A DNA stretch of 64,000 nucleotides from Natrinema marinum (GCF_024296685.1 NZ_CP100763.1:3224001-3288000); one strand, 5' to 3'; counted from the first letter of the stretch, positions 50,817-60,775 are shown. Made by a program: numbers and translations. Notes: generated by a model from the sequence alone, not told the origin.

Positions 50817-53744
50817 ATGCAAAACAGTACACCAAAAGACATCGGACAGATCTCCTTCGGGCTCATGGAGCCCGAGGAGTATCGGGAGATGAGCGCGACG
50901 AAGATCATCACCGCCGACACCTACGACGACGACGGCTTCCCCATCGACATGGGGCTGATGGACCCGCGGCTGGGCGTCATCGACCCCGGACTCGAGTGCA
51001 AGACCTGCGGGAAGCACTCGGGGTCGTGTAACGGCCACTTCGGGCACATCGAACTGGCCGCACCGGTCATCCACGTCGGCTTCACGAAACTCATCCGGCG
51101 GCTCCTGCGGGGGACCTGTCGGGAGTGTTCGAAGCTGCTGCTGACGGAAGACGAACGCGACGAGTTCCGCGATCAGTTAGAGGAGTCCCGGAAGCTGAGC
51201 CGGGACCTAAACGACGTGACCAAGGCCGCGATCCGGCAGGCCCGCAAGAAGGATCGGTGTCCGTTCTGCGGCGAGATCCAGTACGACATCGACCACGAGA
51301 AGCCGACGACCTACTACGAGGTCCAGCAAGTCCTCACCAGCGAGTACTCCCAGCGCATCGCCGGCGCGATGCAGGGCGACGAGGAGGCCGGCATCGAGCG
51401 GACGACGCCCGACGAGCTCGCCGAGCAGACCGAGATCGACCTCACTCGCGTCAACGAGATCCTCTCGGGGTCGTTCCGTCCGCGCGAGAGCCAGCGCAAG
51501 GCCATCGAGAAGGCCTTAGACATCGACCTCACCGAGGAGGACACGAACAAGCTGATGCCCAGCGACATCCGGGACTGGTTCGAGGCGATTCCGGACGAGG
51601 ACATCGAGGTGCTCGGCATCAACCCCGAACGCTCCCGGCCGGAGTGGATGATCCTCACCGTTCTCCCCGTCCCGCCGGTCACCGCGCGGCCGTCGATCAC
51701 GCTCGACAACGGCCAGCGTAGCGAGGACGACCTCACGCACAAGCTGGTGGACATCATCCGGATCAACCAGCGGTTCATGGAGAACCGCGAAGCCGGCGCG
51801 CCCCAGCTGATCATCGAGGACCTCTGGGAACTGCTGCAGTACCACGTCACGACGTTCATGGACAACGAGATCTCGGGCACGCCGCCGGCGCGACATCGCT
51901 CCGGCCGTCCACTCAAGACCCTCTCCCAGCGCCTGAAGGGCAAGGAGGGTCGCTTCCGGGGCTCGCTGTCGGGCAAGCGCGTGAACTTCTCCGCCCGGAC
52001 CGTCATTTCGCCGGACCCGACCCTCTCGCTGAACGAGGTCGGCGTCCCGGACCGCGTCGCCAAGGAGATGACCCAGACGATGAACGTCACCGAGCGCAAC
52101 CTCGCCGACGCCCGTCGATTCGTCTCGAACGGCCCCGAGGGTCATCCCGGCGCGAACTACGTCCGCCGGCCCGACGGTCGCCGGCTGAAGGTGACCGAGA
52201 AGAACTGCGAGCAACTCGCCGAGAAGGTCGAGGCCGGCTGGGAGGTTAACCGCCACCTCATCGACGGCGACATCGTCATCTTCAACCGCCAGCCGTCGCT
52301 CCACCGGATGTCGATCATGGCCCACGAGGTCGTGGTCATGCCGTACAAGACGTTCCGGCTGAACACCGTCGTCTGTCCGCCGTACAACGCCGACTTCGAC
52401 GGCGACGAGATGAACATGCACGCCCTCCAGAACGAGGAGGCCCGCGCCGAGGCCCGCGTGCTCATGCGCGTCCAAGAGCAGATCCTCTCGCCGCGTTTCG
52501 GTGAGAACATCATCGGGGCCATTCAGGACCACATCAGCGGGATGTACCTGCTGACCAACGACAACCCCCGGTTCAACGAGACCCAGGCGCTGGACCTGCT
52601 TCGGGCCACCCGGATCGACGAACTGCCCGAACCCAGCGGGATCGACGACGAGGACAAACCGTTCTGGACCGGCTACGACGTCTTCTCCGAGCTCTTGCCC
52701 GACGACCTCAACCTCGAGTTCACCGGGACCGTCGGCGACGAGGTCGTCATCGAGGACGGCCAGTTGCTCCAGGGAACGATCGCCGAGGACGAGGTCGGCG
52801 AGTTCGGCGGCGAGATCGTCGACACGATCACGAAGATCTACGGCAACACCCGCGCGCGGATCTTCATCAACGAGGTCTCGACGCTGGCGATGCGCGCCAT
52901 CATGCACTTCGGGTTCTCGATCGGGATCGACGACGAGACCATCCCCGAGGAGGCCCAGTCCCGCATCGACGAGACCATTGAGGACGCCAACGACCGCGTC
53001 GAAGAGCTGATCGAGGCCTACGAGCGCGGCGAACTCGAGAGCCTGCCGGGGCGGACGATCGACGAGACACTCGAGATGAAGATCATGCAAACGCTCTCGC
53101 GTGCGCGTGACAACGCCGGGAACATCGCCGACGAGCACTTCGACGACGAGAACCCCGCGGTCGTCATGGCAAACTCCGGTGCCCGCGGATCGATGCTCAA
53201 CCTGACCCAGATGGCCGGCGCGGTCGGCCAACAGGCAGTTCGAGGCGAGCGGATCAACCGCGGCTACGAGGACCGCACGCTCTCGCACTACGAGCCCGAC
53301 GACCTCTCGGCCGAGGCACACGGCTTCGTCGAGAACTCCTACACGAGCGGTCTCACTCCGCGGGAATTCTTCTTCCACGCGATGGGCGGCCGCGAGGGGC
53401 TGGTCGACACCGCAGTCCGAACGTCGAAGTCCGGTTACCTGCAGCGTCGGCTGATCAACGCCCTCTCCGAACTCGAGACGCAGTACGACGGCACCGTCCG
53501 GGACACCTCGGACACGATCGTCCAGTTCGAGTTCGGCGAGGACGGCACCTCGCCGGTCAAGGTCTCCTCCGGCGACGAGAACAACATCGATGTCGAACAC
53601 ATCGCCAGTCGCGTCCTCGACTCCGAGTTCGAGTCCGAGGCCGAGAAACAGGAGTTCCTCGGCTCCCGGCCGCGGCCGACGAACCTCTCCGAACACGCCG
53701 ACGATCGCCTCGCCGAGGGCACGGAGGTGACCTCCGATGACTGA
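50817..53744 (+). CDS. rpoA1: RNA polymerase subunit A' (Rpo1N)
   Basis: 975 residues, the N-terminal two thirds of the largest subunit. The clamp zinc site is [21 protein letters not shown], the second zinc pair CRECSK and CPFCGE; the catalytic magnesium loop [12 protein letters not shown] lies about residue 525. The bridge-helix segment near the end ([30 protein letters not shown]) is complete. No intein is present. It overlaps rpoA2 by eight bases in a different frame. Confidence 0.97.
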   Translation: MQNSTPKDIGQISFGLMEPEEYREMSATKIITADTYDDDGFPIDMGLMDPRLGVIDPGLECKTCGKHSGSCNGHFGHIELAAPVIHVGFTKLIRRLLRGTCRECSKLLLTEDERDEFRDQLEESRKLSRDLNDVTKAAIRQARKKDRCPFCGEIQYDIDHEKPTTYYEVQQVLTSEYSQRIAGAMQGDEEAGIERTTPDELAEQTEIDLTRVNEILSGSFRPRESQRKAIEKALDIDLTEEDTNKLMPSDIRDWFEAIPDEDIEVLGINPERSRPEWMILTVLPVPPVTARPSITLDNGQRSEDDLTHKLVDIIRINQRFMENREAGAPQLIIEDLWELLQYHVTTFMDNEISGTPPARHRSGRPLKTLSQRLKGKEGRFRGSLSGKRVNFSARTVISPDPTLSLNEVGVPDRVAKEMTQTMNVTERNLADARRFVSNGPEGHPGANYVRRPDGRRLKVTEKNCEQLAEKVEAGWEVNRHLIDGDIVIFNRQPSLHRMSIMAHEVVVMPYKTFRLNTVVCPPYNADFDGDEMNMHALQNEEARAEARVLMRVQEQILSPRFGENIIGAIQDHISGMYLLTNDNPRFNETQALDLLRATRIDELPEPSGIDDEDKPFWTGYDVFSELLPDDLNLEFTGTVGDEVVIEDGQLLQGTIAEDEVGEFGGEIVDTITKIYGNTRARIFINEVSTLAMRAIMHFGFSIGIDDETIPEEAQSRIDETIEDANDRVEELIEAYERGELESLPGRTIDETLEMKIMQTLSRARDNAGNIADEHFDDENPAVVMANSGARGSMLNLTQMAGAVGQQAVRGERINRGYEDRTLSHYEPDDLSAEAHGFVENSYTSGLTPREFFFHAMGGREGLVDTAVRTSKSGYLQRRLINALSELETQYDGTVRDTSDTIVQFEFGEDGTSPVKVSSGDENNIDVEHIASRVLDSEFESEAEKQEFLGSRPRPTNLSEHADDRLAEGTEVTSDD

Positions 53745-54930
53745 GGTCCACTACGACGTCGACGACGACACGATCGCGGTCGTCGAGGACACTGACCTCC
53801 CGCGACGGCTCAAAGACGACGTCTACGAGACCCTCGAGGCCCGCGAGGGCGCCACCGTCGAGGACGCCGACGAACTCGCGAAGGCCGTCGAGACCCGCTA
53901 CCTGGACACGCGGGTCGACCCGCTCGATCCCGTCGGCACCGTCAGCGCCCAATCGATCGGCGAACCCGGCACGCAGCTGACGATGAACACGTTCCACTAC
54001 GCGGGGGTCGCCGAAATCGACGTCACGCAGGGGCTGCCGCGGCTGATCGAACTGGTCGACGCCCGGAAGACCCCGGATACGCCGATGATGACCGTCTACC
54101 TCGAGGGCGAGTACGCCACCGAGCGCGAGAAGGCCCACGAGGTCGTCTGGAAGATCGAGGCGACGAAGATCCTCGCGCTGGGCGACGTCTCGACGAACGT
54201 CGCGGACATGCGCGTCCAGATCTCGCTCAACGAGGACACCCTCCGCGAGCGGATGATCACGCCCGAGGAGGTTGCCGAGATCATCGAGGACTCGCTGGGT
54301 GTGAGCACGGTCCAGCAGGGCACGCAGATTCAGTTCGGCCCGGAAGAGCCGTCCTACCGTGATCTGCTCCAGCTCGTCGAGGAGCTGCGCGACATCACGT
54401 TCAAGGGAATCGAGGACATCTCTCGCGTCGTCATCCGCCGCGAGGAACTCGAAGAGGGCGAGGAGTTCGTCCTCTACACCGAGGGCTCGGCCTTTGGCGA
54501 TGTCCTCGAGATCGAGGGCGTCGACGCCTCGCGGACGACGTGTAACAACATCCACGAGATCCGGCGCAACCTCGGCATCGAAGCGGCCCGCGAGGCCATC
54601 ATCGAGGAGACGAACAACACGCTGGCCGAACAGGGGCTGGACGACGTGAACGTCCGACACCTGATGCTCGTCGCGGACATCATGACTAACCGCGGCGAGA
54701 TCGAGTCGATCGGTCGCCACGGCATCTCGGGCTCGAAGGAGTCCGTGCTGGCCCGCGCGGCGTTCGAGGTGACGGTCAACCACCTGCTCAACGCCGCGAT
54801 CCACGGCGAAGTCGACGACTTAGACGGCGTCACGGAGAACGTCATCGTCGGGAAGCCGATCAAACTCGGCACCGGTGACGTCGACCTCCGGATGGGATCG
54901 ACGACGTCCGGAAGCAGTCAGGCCGACTGA
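53737..54930 (+). CDS. rpoA2: RNA polymerase subunit A'' (Rpo1C)
   Basis: 397 residues, the C-terminal third of the largest subunit, which contains the trigger loop and jaw: [24 protein letters not shown] at residues about 69-92 is the trigger-loop signature, and the end [34 protein letters not shown] fits the A'' C-terminus. The eight-base overlap with rpoA1 fits translational coupling of the two parts. nusA follows after three bases. Confidence 0.97.
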   Translation: MTEVHYDVDDDTIAVVEDTDLPRRLKDDVYETLEAREGATVEDADELAKAVETRYLDTRVDPLDPVGTVSAQSIGEPGTQLTMNTFHYAGVAEIDVTQGLPRLIELVDARKTPDTPMMTVYLEGEYATEREKAHEVVWKIEATKILALGDVSTNVADMRVQISLNEDTLRERMITPEEVAEIIEDSLGVSTVQQGTQIQFGPEEPSYRDLLQLVEELRDITFKGIEDISRVVIRREELEEGEEFVLYTEGSAFGDVLEIEGVDASRTTCNNIHEIRRNLGIEAAREAIIEETNNTLAEQGLDDVNVRHLMLVADIMTNRGEIESIGRHGISGSKESVLARAAFEVTVNHLLNAAIHGEVDDLDGVTENVIVGKPIKLGTGDVDLRMGSTTSGSSQAD

Positions 54931-54933
54931 TCG

Positions 54934-55359
54934 ATGGGCGTCACCCTCGACGACGATGCCCGGCAGTACCTCGCCGCCTTCGAGGATGTGACGGGCGTCG
55001 ACGGTCGGGACTGCCTCGTCACCGAGGGCGGCGATCAGTTGCTGATCGTCGTCGCGAGCGGCGGCATGGGCGAGGCGATCGGCCCCGGCGGCCGGACCGT
55101 CCAGCGGTTCGAAGAGCGCGTCGACGCACAGGTCCGCCTCGTCGAAGGGGCCGATGATCCCGAGGAATTCGTCGCAAACGTGCTCGCGCCGGCGGCCGTC
55201 TACAACGTCACTATCAGCGAGAACAACGACACCGTCGCCTACGTCGAGGTCGCCGACGACGACCGCGGCGTCGCAATCGGTACGAACGGTCGGACGATCG
55301 ACGCCGCTCGTACCCTCGCGGGTCGGCACTGCGGGATCGACGACGTGCAGTTGATCTGA
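54934..55359 (+). CDS. nusA: NusA-like transcription factor
   Basis: 141 residues. Archaeal NusA consists only of the two KH domains; here VASGGMGEAIGPGGRTVQRFEERV and VADDDRGVAIGTNGRTIDAARTL carry the GxxG loops that bind RNA. The protein probably helps termination or pausing of the polymerase whose genes precede it. The usual next gene, rps12, is 1.1 kb away because an antisense lipoprotein gene lies between. Confidence 0.95.
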   Translation: MGVTLDDDARQYLAAFEDVTGVDGRDCLVTEGGDQLLIVVASGGMGEAIGPGGRTVQRFEERVDAQVRLVEGADDPEEFVANVLAPAAVYNVTISENNDTVAYVEVADDDRGVAIGTNGRTIDAARTLAGRHCGIDDVQLI

Positions 55360-55430
55360 CGCGGCTCCGACCGCTTTTTGAATCGACTTCGAACGAGTCA
55401 GCGAGACCGGTCTCCGCCTGCCTATCGGAA

Positions 55431-56156
55431 CTATCCGCTCGAGTTCGAGTCGACATCACGGTCGTCCGTGACGTTGGGGTCGGACGGTGTGTTTCGGGTT
55501 CGGTTGGTCGTCGCGTTCGCGGCCGACCCGATCTCGCCGGTCGGCGGAAACGACTGATATCGTTCCAGTTCGATCCGCGTCCAGTCCTCGTCCGCGATCT
55601 CGAGGCGAATCGGTCCGGTCTCGGCTTCGGATCCCCTCGAACCGGTACCTGTGTCCGTCCGGTTCCGATCGTCGGCGTCGGTTGATTCCAGCGGAACCGG
55701 ATCGGCAGCGGTCACACCGGAAACCGAAACGAGCGCCCGCCCGGAGGTCTCTGTCCGGTCGACGGTAAACACGATCCAGTTCGGAAACCGATCCGCGGTC
55801 GCCGACACCGTTTCACGGAACGTCCCGTTGTACTCGGTCCCCGCTTCGGTGTCGGTTTTCGTTCGCTCGTCGGTTTCGAGGGCGTGCCACGGGAGGTCGC
55901 CGTGCTCGAACCGATCGATTTCTTCCCCGTCGGTGTTGACGAGATGTGAGCGAACGCCGTAGAATCCTTCACTTTTGGCGAGGGCGTTCAGGTGGTACCA
56001 CACGTCGAAGGTTACGTCCCACGTCCAGCCGTCGTCGTCGGTTCCGACGACCCGTACGTTTCGCGGCTCGAGTTGGACGCTCGACCCCTGCTCGGCGCAC
56101 CCCGCGAACAGCGGCGTCGTCGTAACGATCCCCGCGATAACGCGTCGACGCTTCAT
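55431..56156 (-). CDS. Secreted lipoprotein of unknown function
   Basis: 241 residues. The N-terminus MKRRRVIAGIVTTTPLFAGC is a signal peptide with lipobox FAGC. The mature part is a beta-rich domain with WTWDVTFDVWYHLNALAKSEGFYGVRSHLVNTDGEEI and a disordered Asp/Thr/Asn-rich C-terminal third. No known domain is recognised. It is read against the nusA and rps12 genes and has a TATA-like ATATTTATC about 27 bases upstream of its start. Confidence 0.75.
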   Translation of the reverse strand: MKRRRVIAGIVTTTPLFAGCAEQGSSVQLEPRNVRVVGTDDDGWTWDVTFDVWYHLNALAKSEGFYGVRSHLVNTDGEEIDRFEHGDLPWHALETDERTKTDTEAGTEYNGTFRETVSATADRFPNWIVFTVDRTETSGRALVSVSGVTAADPVPLESTDADDRNRTDTGTGSRGSEAETGPIRLEIADEDWTRIELERYQSFPPTGEIGSAANATTNRTRNTPSDPNVTDDRDVDSNSSG

Positions 56157-56436
56157 CGTCAGAACACTGTCTTCTGAACTGATAAATATTCGGCCGAAAA
56201 TAGCGTGCGTGGAACCGTCGACGGTGGCACTTGCGGGATCCGGTCGCCGCGTCGGTTGAGTGGCCTTACCACGGCACCTCGACTGGAACGATCCGTTCGA
56301 TTCGTCGGCTCTGCTACCGGATCCAGCGACGACATGGACGGTTCGAGAGCGACCCTTCGGTGACGAAACCCGCTCAGATTCCTTCGTTGGGGTCGATCGA
56401 CGGTTCTCGAGCCGTAATGCGGAGTCGAAACGGGTC

Positions 56437-56445
56437 GCTTAAGTG
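56437..56445 (+). promoter_or_regulatory. rps12 promoter
   Basis: GCTTAAGTG lies 26-34 bases before ATG 56471, so rps12-rps7 probably has its own leaderless promoter and no longer depends on the polymerase operon. The 56157-56436 stretch before it contains no gene beyond the lipoprotein promoter. Confidence 0.5.
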
Positions 56446-56470
56446 CCTTCGTCGGATAGCGACGGGTACT

Positions 56471-56899
56471 ATGGCAAACGGCAAATACGCCGCGCGCAAG
56501 CTCAAGAAGGACCGCCAGAACCAGCGGTGGTCCGACTCGGACTACGCGCGCCGCGCCCGCGGACTTCGCGAGAAGTCCGACCCGCTCGAGGGCGCACCGC
56601 AGGCTCGCGGTATCGTACTCGAAAAGGTCGGCATCGAGGCGAAACAGCCCAACTCGGCGATCCGAAAGTGCGTTCGCGTCCAACTGATCAAGAACGGCAA
56701 ACAGGTCACCGCGTTCTGTCCCGGTGACGGCGCGATCAGCTTCATCGACGAGCACGACGAAGTCACCATCGCCGGGATCGGTGGGGCGAAGGGTCGCGCG
56801 ATGGGCGACCTCTCCGGCGTCAACTACAAAGTCGACAAGGTCAACGGCGTCGCGCTGAAAGAACTCGTCCGCGGGAACGCGGAGAAACCGGTGCGATAA
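56471..56899 (+). CDS. rps12: Ribosomal protein S12
   Basis: 142 residues, archaeal/eukaryotic S12 (uS12) of the decoding centre. [19 protein letters not shown] is the conserved PNSA loop, and [42 protein letters not shown] follows. The open frame is longer upstream but [16 protein letters not shown] is the correct start. rps7 follows two bases after the stop. Confidence 0.97.
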   Translation: MANGKYAARKLKKDRQNQRWSDSDYARRARGLREKSDPLEGAPQARGIVLEKVGIEAKQPNSAIRKCVRVQLIKNGKQVTAFCPGDGAISFIDEHDEVTIAGIGGAKGRAMGDLSGVNYKVDKVNGVALKELVRGNAEKPVR

Positions 56900-56901
56900 C
56901 C

Positions 56902-57516
56902 ATGGCGGCAGAAGATCAACCGGACCCGGACGCGCCGGCCGGCGGCGCGGAGGCGGATGTCTCGGCGAAGCTCTTCGGAACGTGGGAGATCGGCGAACTC
57001 GAGTACGCTGACCCCTCGACCGAGCGCTACATCACGGTGACGCCCGTCGCACACACCGCGGGCCGTCACGCCAGCAAGCAGTTCAAGAAATCGCAGGTCT
57101 CGATCGTCGAGCGCTTCATCAACCGCTTGATGCAGACCGAGGAGAATACGGGCAAGAAACAGCAGTCGCTCAACTACGTCCGTGATGCCTTCGATCTCAT
57201 CCACGAGCGCACCGAGGAGAATCCGATTCAGGTGCTCGTCACGGCCGTCGAGAACGCCGCTCCGCGGGAGGAGACCGTCCGCCTGAAGTACGGTGGCATC
57301 TCGGTCCCCAAAGCTGTCGACGTCGCCCCGCAGCGTCGGGTCGACCAGGCCCTGAAGTTCCTCGCCGAGGGCGTCTACAACGACTCGTTCAAGACGAACA
57401 CGTCCGTCGAGGAGGCCATCGCCCGCCAGCTCATCGGCGCGGCCAACTACGACGTCCAGACCTACGCGGTCAGCCAGAAAGAAGAAAAAGAGCGCGTCGC
57501 GGCAGCCGCACGCTAA
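56902..57516 (+). CDS. rps7: Ribosomal protein S7
   Basis: 204 residues, head protein of the small subunit. Conserved blocks: the RYITVTPVAHTAGRHASKQF region, SIVERFINRLMQTEENTGKKQ, RLKYGGISVPKAVDVAPQRRVDQALKFLAEG and the C-terminal QLIGAANYDVQTYAVSQKEEKERVA. The first 25 residues are an acidic extension common in halophiles. In many archaea the elongation factor 2 gene follows closely; here it does not appear in the window. Confidence 0.96.
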   Translation: MAAEDQPDPDAPAGGAEADVSAKLFGTWEIGELEYADPSTERYITVTPVAHTAGRHASKQFKKSQVSIVERFINRLMQTEENTGKKQQSLNYVRDAFDLIHERTEENPIQVLVTAVENAAPREETVRLKYGGISVPKAVDVAPQRRVDQALKFLAEGVYNDSFKTNTSVEEAIARQLIGAANYDVQTYAVSQKEEKERVAAAAR

Positions 57517-57672
57517 CGCGATTCAGTTCTCTCTTTCCGTTCTCACCTAGCGACAGCCGTTCGTCCCTCGATCGACCGCTTTAACTATCGGTATCTGTCA
57601 CCTTCGCTCAGCGTACCCCGCCGCGCCGTTCAGCGGTATCGGTCCCCTCGAGTTCGCTCGACTGCACTCGGT

Positions 57673-57690
57673 GGGCCCGTTCACGGGCCT
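57673..57690 (+). terminator. Hairpin and T-rich end after rps7
   Basis: GGCCCG-TTCA-CGGGCC forms a 6-bp stem with a four-base loop, 158 bases past the rps7 stop, followed by a T-rich stretch. It may stop transcription from rps7 toward the next gene. The sequence from 57691 to 57800 becomes very AT-rich and holds the promoter of the small peptide gene (TTAAAATAAGTTAA, about 57762-57775). Confidence 0.45.
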
Positions 57691-57806
57691 CTTTACTTCG
57701 TTTAATTATATTTCTAACAGCATTATATAGGGTTGGTATTATCTATTCTCTATATGCTATTTTAAAATAAGTTAATTACTAGTCGGGACGATATCTCGAG
57801 TGTACC

Positions 57807-57935
57807 ATGACGGACATTACAAACTACTTGAAGAACCACCCTCGAATGATCGGCGGTCTGTTCACCCTTATGTTACTGCTGGCACAAGCAGGAAATGTCG
57901 CAGCGACGAACGGAACTAGGTTTCTGGGACCATAG
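57807..57935 (+). CDS. 42-residue hydrophobic peptide (DUF7503-like)
   Basis: M-T-D-I-T-N-Y-L-K-N-H-P-R-M-I-G-G-L-F-T, then L-M-L-L-L-A-Q-A-G-N and a short tail ending in Gly-Pro. Residues 14-33 form one membrane helix or signal-like segment. The N-terminal NYLKNHPRMIG and the Q-A-G-N-V-A-A motif resemble, from memory, a family of tiny haloarchaeal proteins (DUF7503); I cannot check this. Its AT-rich promoter is about 35 bases upstream. Its stop codon lies two bases from the stop of the convergent CHAT gene, so the two messages overlap at their 3' ends or share a terminator. It could be a membrane effector, a substrate of the protease, or a secreted signal. Confidence 0.6.
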   Translation: MTDITNYLKNHPRMIGGLFTLMLLLAQAGNVAATNGTRFLGP

Positions 57936-57937
57936 AC

Positions 57938-60016
57938 TTAGTGTTCTTTTTTAAGAAGCTCCTTGCTCCAGTGGAGCTGGTTGTCCCATAGAACTGGAAA
58001 GAGTGCTTCATCAAGAAATGCCTTTAGCTCCTCTGCTGTCACTGAGATGTTTCCTGTCTTTCCGGGTGTTACATAGAACGATTCAATTGAGTCGATATGT
58101 GGCGAAAAGACACCTCCCCTTGTGAACTTCTCCGAAGTGTATGTAACCAAATTAATTTTTGCTCCTGCCGAATCTTCTGTGACCAGGCAGACGTTCGGAA
58201 TACGAGTCTCAGACTGGGCTATCGTGGTGCGACCATCTCCAACCATGAGATACTGTTCCCCAACGATATTTTCGTGCCGAGCAATATCTAGGGATGCATA
58301 GAGTGGAAACCCAAGGTTCAGCAGCCGTGCGATTGTGCTTCCGACACTGACAGCACCGCTATTTACAACATTGCCTAATGTTACGATTCCACCGATACTT
58401 CCGGTTTCAACGAGATAAAGACCCTGATCGTGGGATTGACATGCGTTCAGCAAGAAGGCTTTCGCACCGACAGTATCAACTGTTGCTGCATCTAGCTTCC
58501 CATCTGAACATTGAAATCCTCCCTTGTCAATATGCCCAATATAATGCAAGAAGTCACTATCTTTGGCGAGGACGTTTTCAAGACCTTCTGTTGAGAGGTC
58601 GTAATTCAATGTTATATCAAACGGTAACTCGTCTCGGGTTCCGTATGTTCCGTTGACACTCTCCAATTCCTCACGCATACTTTGGTCATTACAGACGACT
58701 TGAATTTCAATTGGACCATCCTTGGGTTTTCGGCCCATATTGTGCTGATATGCTGATAGCGGAGTCGTGCTGATGATTTTCGAATTATTGATGCCTGTCC
58801 ATGATTGTTGGATTGTTGTTGGATCTGGTGAATTTGTGGGTTCAATTGCTGACTTGTTCCCGCGAACAGAATGTGGCTGTGCGCTCCTCACGAAGTCGTT
58901 TCGCGTAAAACTCTCGATCGCTTTTTCTGCAACTGGCTCGGGAGGTACCAATCCATCATCATTTTCTTGAGGGGAAACGACTGCGAGGTCATTGGCGATG
59001 AAAGGGAGGAACGGAATGTACTTCTCAGCTGGCCGAACATTCGTTTCAAATCTCCAATCTGGGAAGTACGGTTTTAGGTTCTCATATGGCTCCTTTAGGT
59101 ATGTTTCAACTCGTTTGCTGAATGACTGATTGTATGCTGTTTCAATATCGAAATGAAGGAGTGGTTCAACCGATTGACGCTCAAATAATGGGAGAGGAGT
59201 TGTCCCTTCCGTTCTGACTACGCAGTCGAGAAAGAAAAACTTCTCTAACACACGTCTAACCGATGAGCCAAAATCGTCTGGACCATCCAACTCGTACGCG
59301 TATCCACTTCCTGTTGTTATCTTCGGAACGTCTCCTGGAACTATTTTTGCGCCAAGATAATACGCCAGTGGGGTGATAGAAAACACATGCCGAAGTGTAC
59401 TGGGTATGCAGATCTGAACGTTATGTTCTAATTGAGAAAACTCCTCGGGTATATTTAATGTTTTGCCAACTTCAAGACTGGGTGGATGTCCCCGAAGCGT
59501 CGGATATGCTCGTTCGGGTGTTGCTGTCTTAAGTGCTGAACCGAACGCGGACACTGCTGCCATTATGTCTGATGGCTCTTTTGTTGTCGTAATCGTTCCT
59601 GCTGGGCGCTCGTGAAACGATCGCGCTCCGAGGACCACGTCTGTCTCGTCAGCGAAATTCACGTATGTTTTTTCCCCATCAGAAAAAACACACACCGAAC
59701 TATTCACGCGTGCGTATACTTTTAAAGGACCTGACAGGTCTAGTGTATAATCTGCGTATTTAAGATCTACCTGTTCAGCAGGGCTCACTTTTTCGAGCAT
59801 CATACCATTGGAATCGCGAACGAGGACTCCTTCAGTAGTCGGTAGCTCAATCGAACCCGCCGTAAACTGGACTACTGAACCAACTGGGAACCCGATCCGA
59901 TCAGCAGACGCTGACTCGAGCGAGACCGGTTCGTTGGTCGTCAACTGATACCGGTGGCGTTCGATCGGATCGATGATCTCTACCCCGTCCTGTGTCGGCT
60001 CGAATTTCGGTTTCAT
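57938..60016 (-). CDS. CHAT-domain (caspase-like) protease
   Basis: 692 residues. The C-terminal third has a CHAT domain: HYIGHID with H491 and H495 and LLNACQSHD with C526, together with GAIGG-like GSIGGIVTLGNVVNSGAVSVG and ARLLNLGFPLYASLDIAR, as in separase/caspase-related CHAT proteases. H495 and C526 form the expected catalytic dyad, so the enzyme looks active. The N-terminal 450 residues, with a beta-rich start and a PATIT-like domain (TPLAYYLGAKIVPGDVP), match no domain I know; they probably sense something or bind the partner. Only the first 40 or so codons are GC-rich like the neighbours; the rest is clearly lower in GC. The RecA-like gene upstream ends 87 bases before the start, likely the same transcript. 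Confidence 0.85.
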   Translation of the reverse strand: MKPKFEPTQDGVEIIDPIERHRYQLTTNEPVSLESASADRIGFPVGSVVQFTAGSIELPTTEGVLVRDSNGMMLEKVSPAEQVDLKYADYTLDLSGPLKVYARVNSSVCVFSDGEKTYVNFADETDVVLGARSFHERPAGTITTTKEPSDIMAAVSAFGSALKTATPERAYPTLRGHPPSLEVGKTLNIPEEFSQLEHNVQICIPSTLRHVFSITPLAYYLGAKIVPGDVPKITTGSGYAYELDGPDDFGSSVRRVLEKFFFLDCVVRTEGTTPLPLFERQSVEPLLHFDIETAYNQSFSKRVETYLKEPYENLKPYFPDWRFETNVRPAEKYIPFLPFIANDLAVVSPQENDDGLVPPEPVAEKAIESFTRNDFVRSAQPHSVRGNKSAIEPTNSPDPTTIQQSWTGINNSKIISTTPLSAYQHNMGRKPKDGPIEIQVVCNDQSMREELESVNGTYGTRDELPFDITLNYDLSTEGLENVLAKDSDFLHYIGHIDKGGFQCSDGKLDAATVDTVGAKAFLLNACQSHDQGLYLVETGSIGGIVTLGNVVNSGAVSVGSTIARLLNLGFPLYASLDIARHENIVGEQYLMVGDGRTTIAQSETRIPNVCLVTEDSAGAKINLVTYTSEKFTRGGVFSPHIDSIESFYVTPGKTGNISVTAEELKAFLDEALFPVLWDNQLHWSKELLKKEH

Positions 60017-60103
60017 CGGAACGGATGCTCGTGTCGGACGGCCATTGGCAGGCCGACTGCAGTACTGCCTCGACAGCGGAACCAGCGGTGTGGCGACGAG
60101 ACG

Positions 60104-60775
60104 TTACTTGGGGCCGACCGATAGCCACCCGGAAGAGTGGGTCCCATCGTCTATAATCCACCGCTCCTGATAGTTGCCGTTCTGTTCCCGGAGTTCGACG
60201 ACGATATCGAACAGCGGCGAGAGGATCGGGACGATCCTGGCGTCCCGCTCGACCGGGAGATGATAGTGCGCCATCCCGTTGACATCTCGCGTTCGTCCGT
60301 TGGTCAGATGCAGGAACTTGAAAAGTTGCTGTTTGCCGTACTCCTCGAGCAGGGGGAGCAGGGAGTCGATGCCGACCCGGAGTTCGGCGGGCTCGAGGCC
60401 GCCCGCATCGGTTTCGAAGGATTCGATCGCGCTCGAGATGGCAATACCGAGGTCGGCGAGCGTGTCGACCTCGGTCGGCGAAGCCGGAATCGAGGGGCCG
60501 GCTGGCGGGCTGCTCGCGGCGGCGCTGCGAGCCTGTGCGTCGTAGCTGATCGGTGAGAACGTCTCCGGGTCGGGATCGTCGACACGGAGTGGAAGCTGGT
60601 GCGAGTCACCGGTCGTCGAGACGAGGATCCGACGACGGAGTTGCTCCGACTCCTGGCCCAGTAGTCGCCGACAGGCATCGCGGCGCTGGTCCGGCCGGAC
60701 GGAGCCGACGACGAGAACGCCCGCACCCTGGCGTTTCAATCGCGCGAGTTCGTCGGAGAATCCGTCCTCGTTCAT
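60104..60775 (-). CDS. Degenerate RecA-like protein (DUF7504 type) upstream of CHAT
   Basis: 223 residues from ATG 60775 (MNEDGFSDELARL); ATG 60802 and ATG 60826 are longer options. The layout is a P-loop-less RecA fold: RQGAGVLVVGS, CRRLLGQESEQLRRRILVSTTG, the helix LADLGIAISSAIESFE, and the Walker-B-like region PAELRVGIDSLLPLLEEY, then GMAHYHLPVERD and LFDIVVELREQNGNYQERWIIDDG. It shares this layout with the protein at 18251. A Pro/Ala/Ser-rich linker of about 25 residues sits in the middle. A TTTATTGTTTAA element lies at 60834-60846. Being next to a protease that needs activation, it could be its sensor or adaptor, but this is inference. Confidence 0.75.
   Translation of the reverse strand: MNEDGFSDELARLKRQGAGVLVVGSVRPDQRRDACRRLLGQESEQLRRRILVSTTGDSHQLPLRVDDPDPETFSPISYDAQARSAAASSPPAGPSIPASPTEVDTLADLGIAISSAIESFETDAGGLEPAELRVGIDSLLPLLEEYGKQQLFKFLHLTNGRTRDVNGMAHYHLPVERDARIVPILSPLFDIVVELREQNGNYQERWIIDDGTHSSGWLSVGPK

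Noticed and set aside
51516-53696. 726-codon minus-strand frame opposite rpoA1
   Set aside because: rpoA1 is certain here; the frame is an antisense effect of GC-rich third positions.
47399-54930. Possible frameshifts splitting rpoB and rpoA
   Set aside because: The splits (B''/B' and A'/A'') are at the normal archaeal positions with proper starts and stops.
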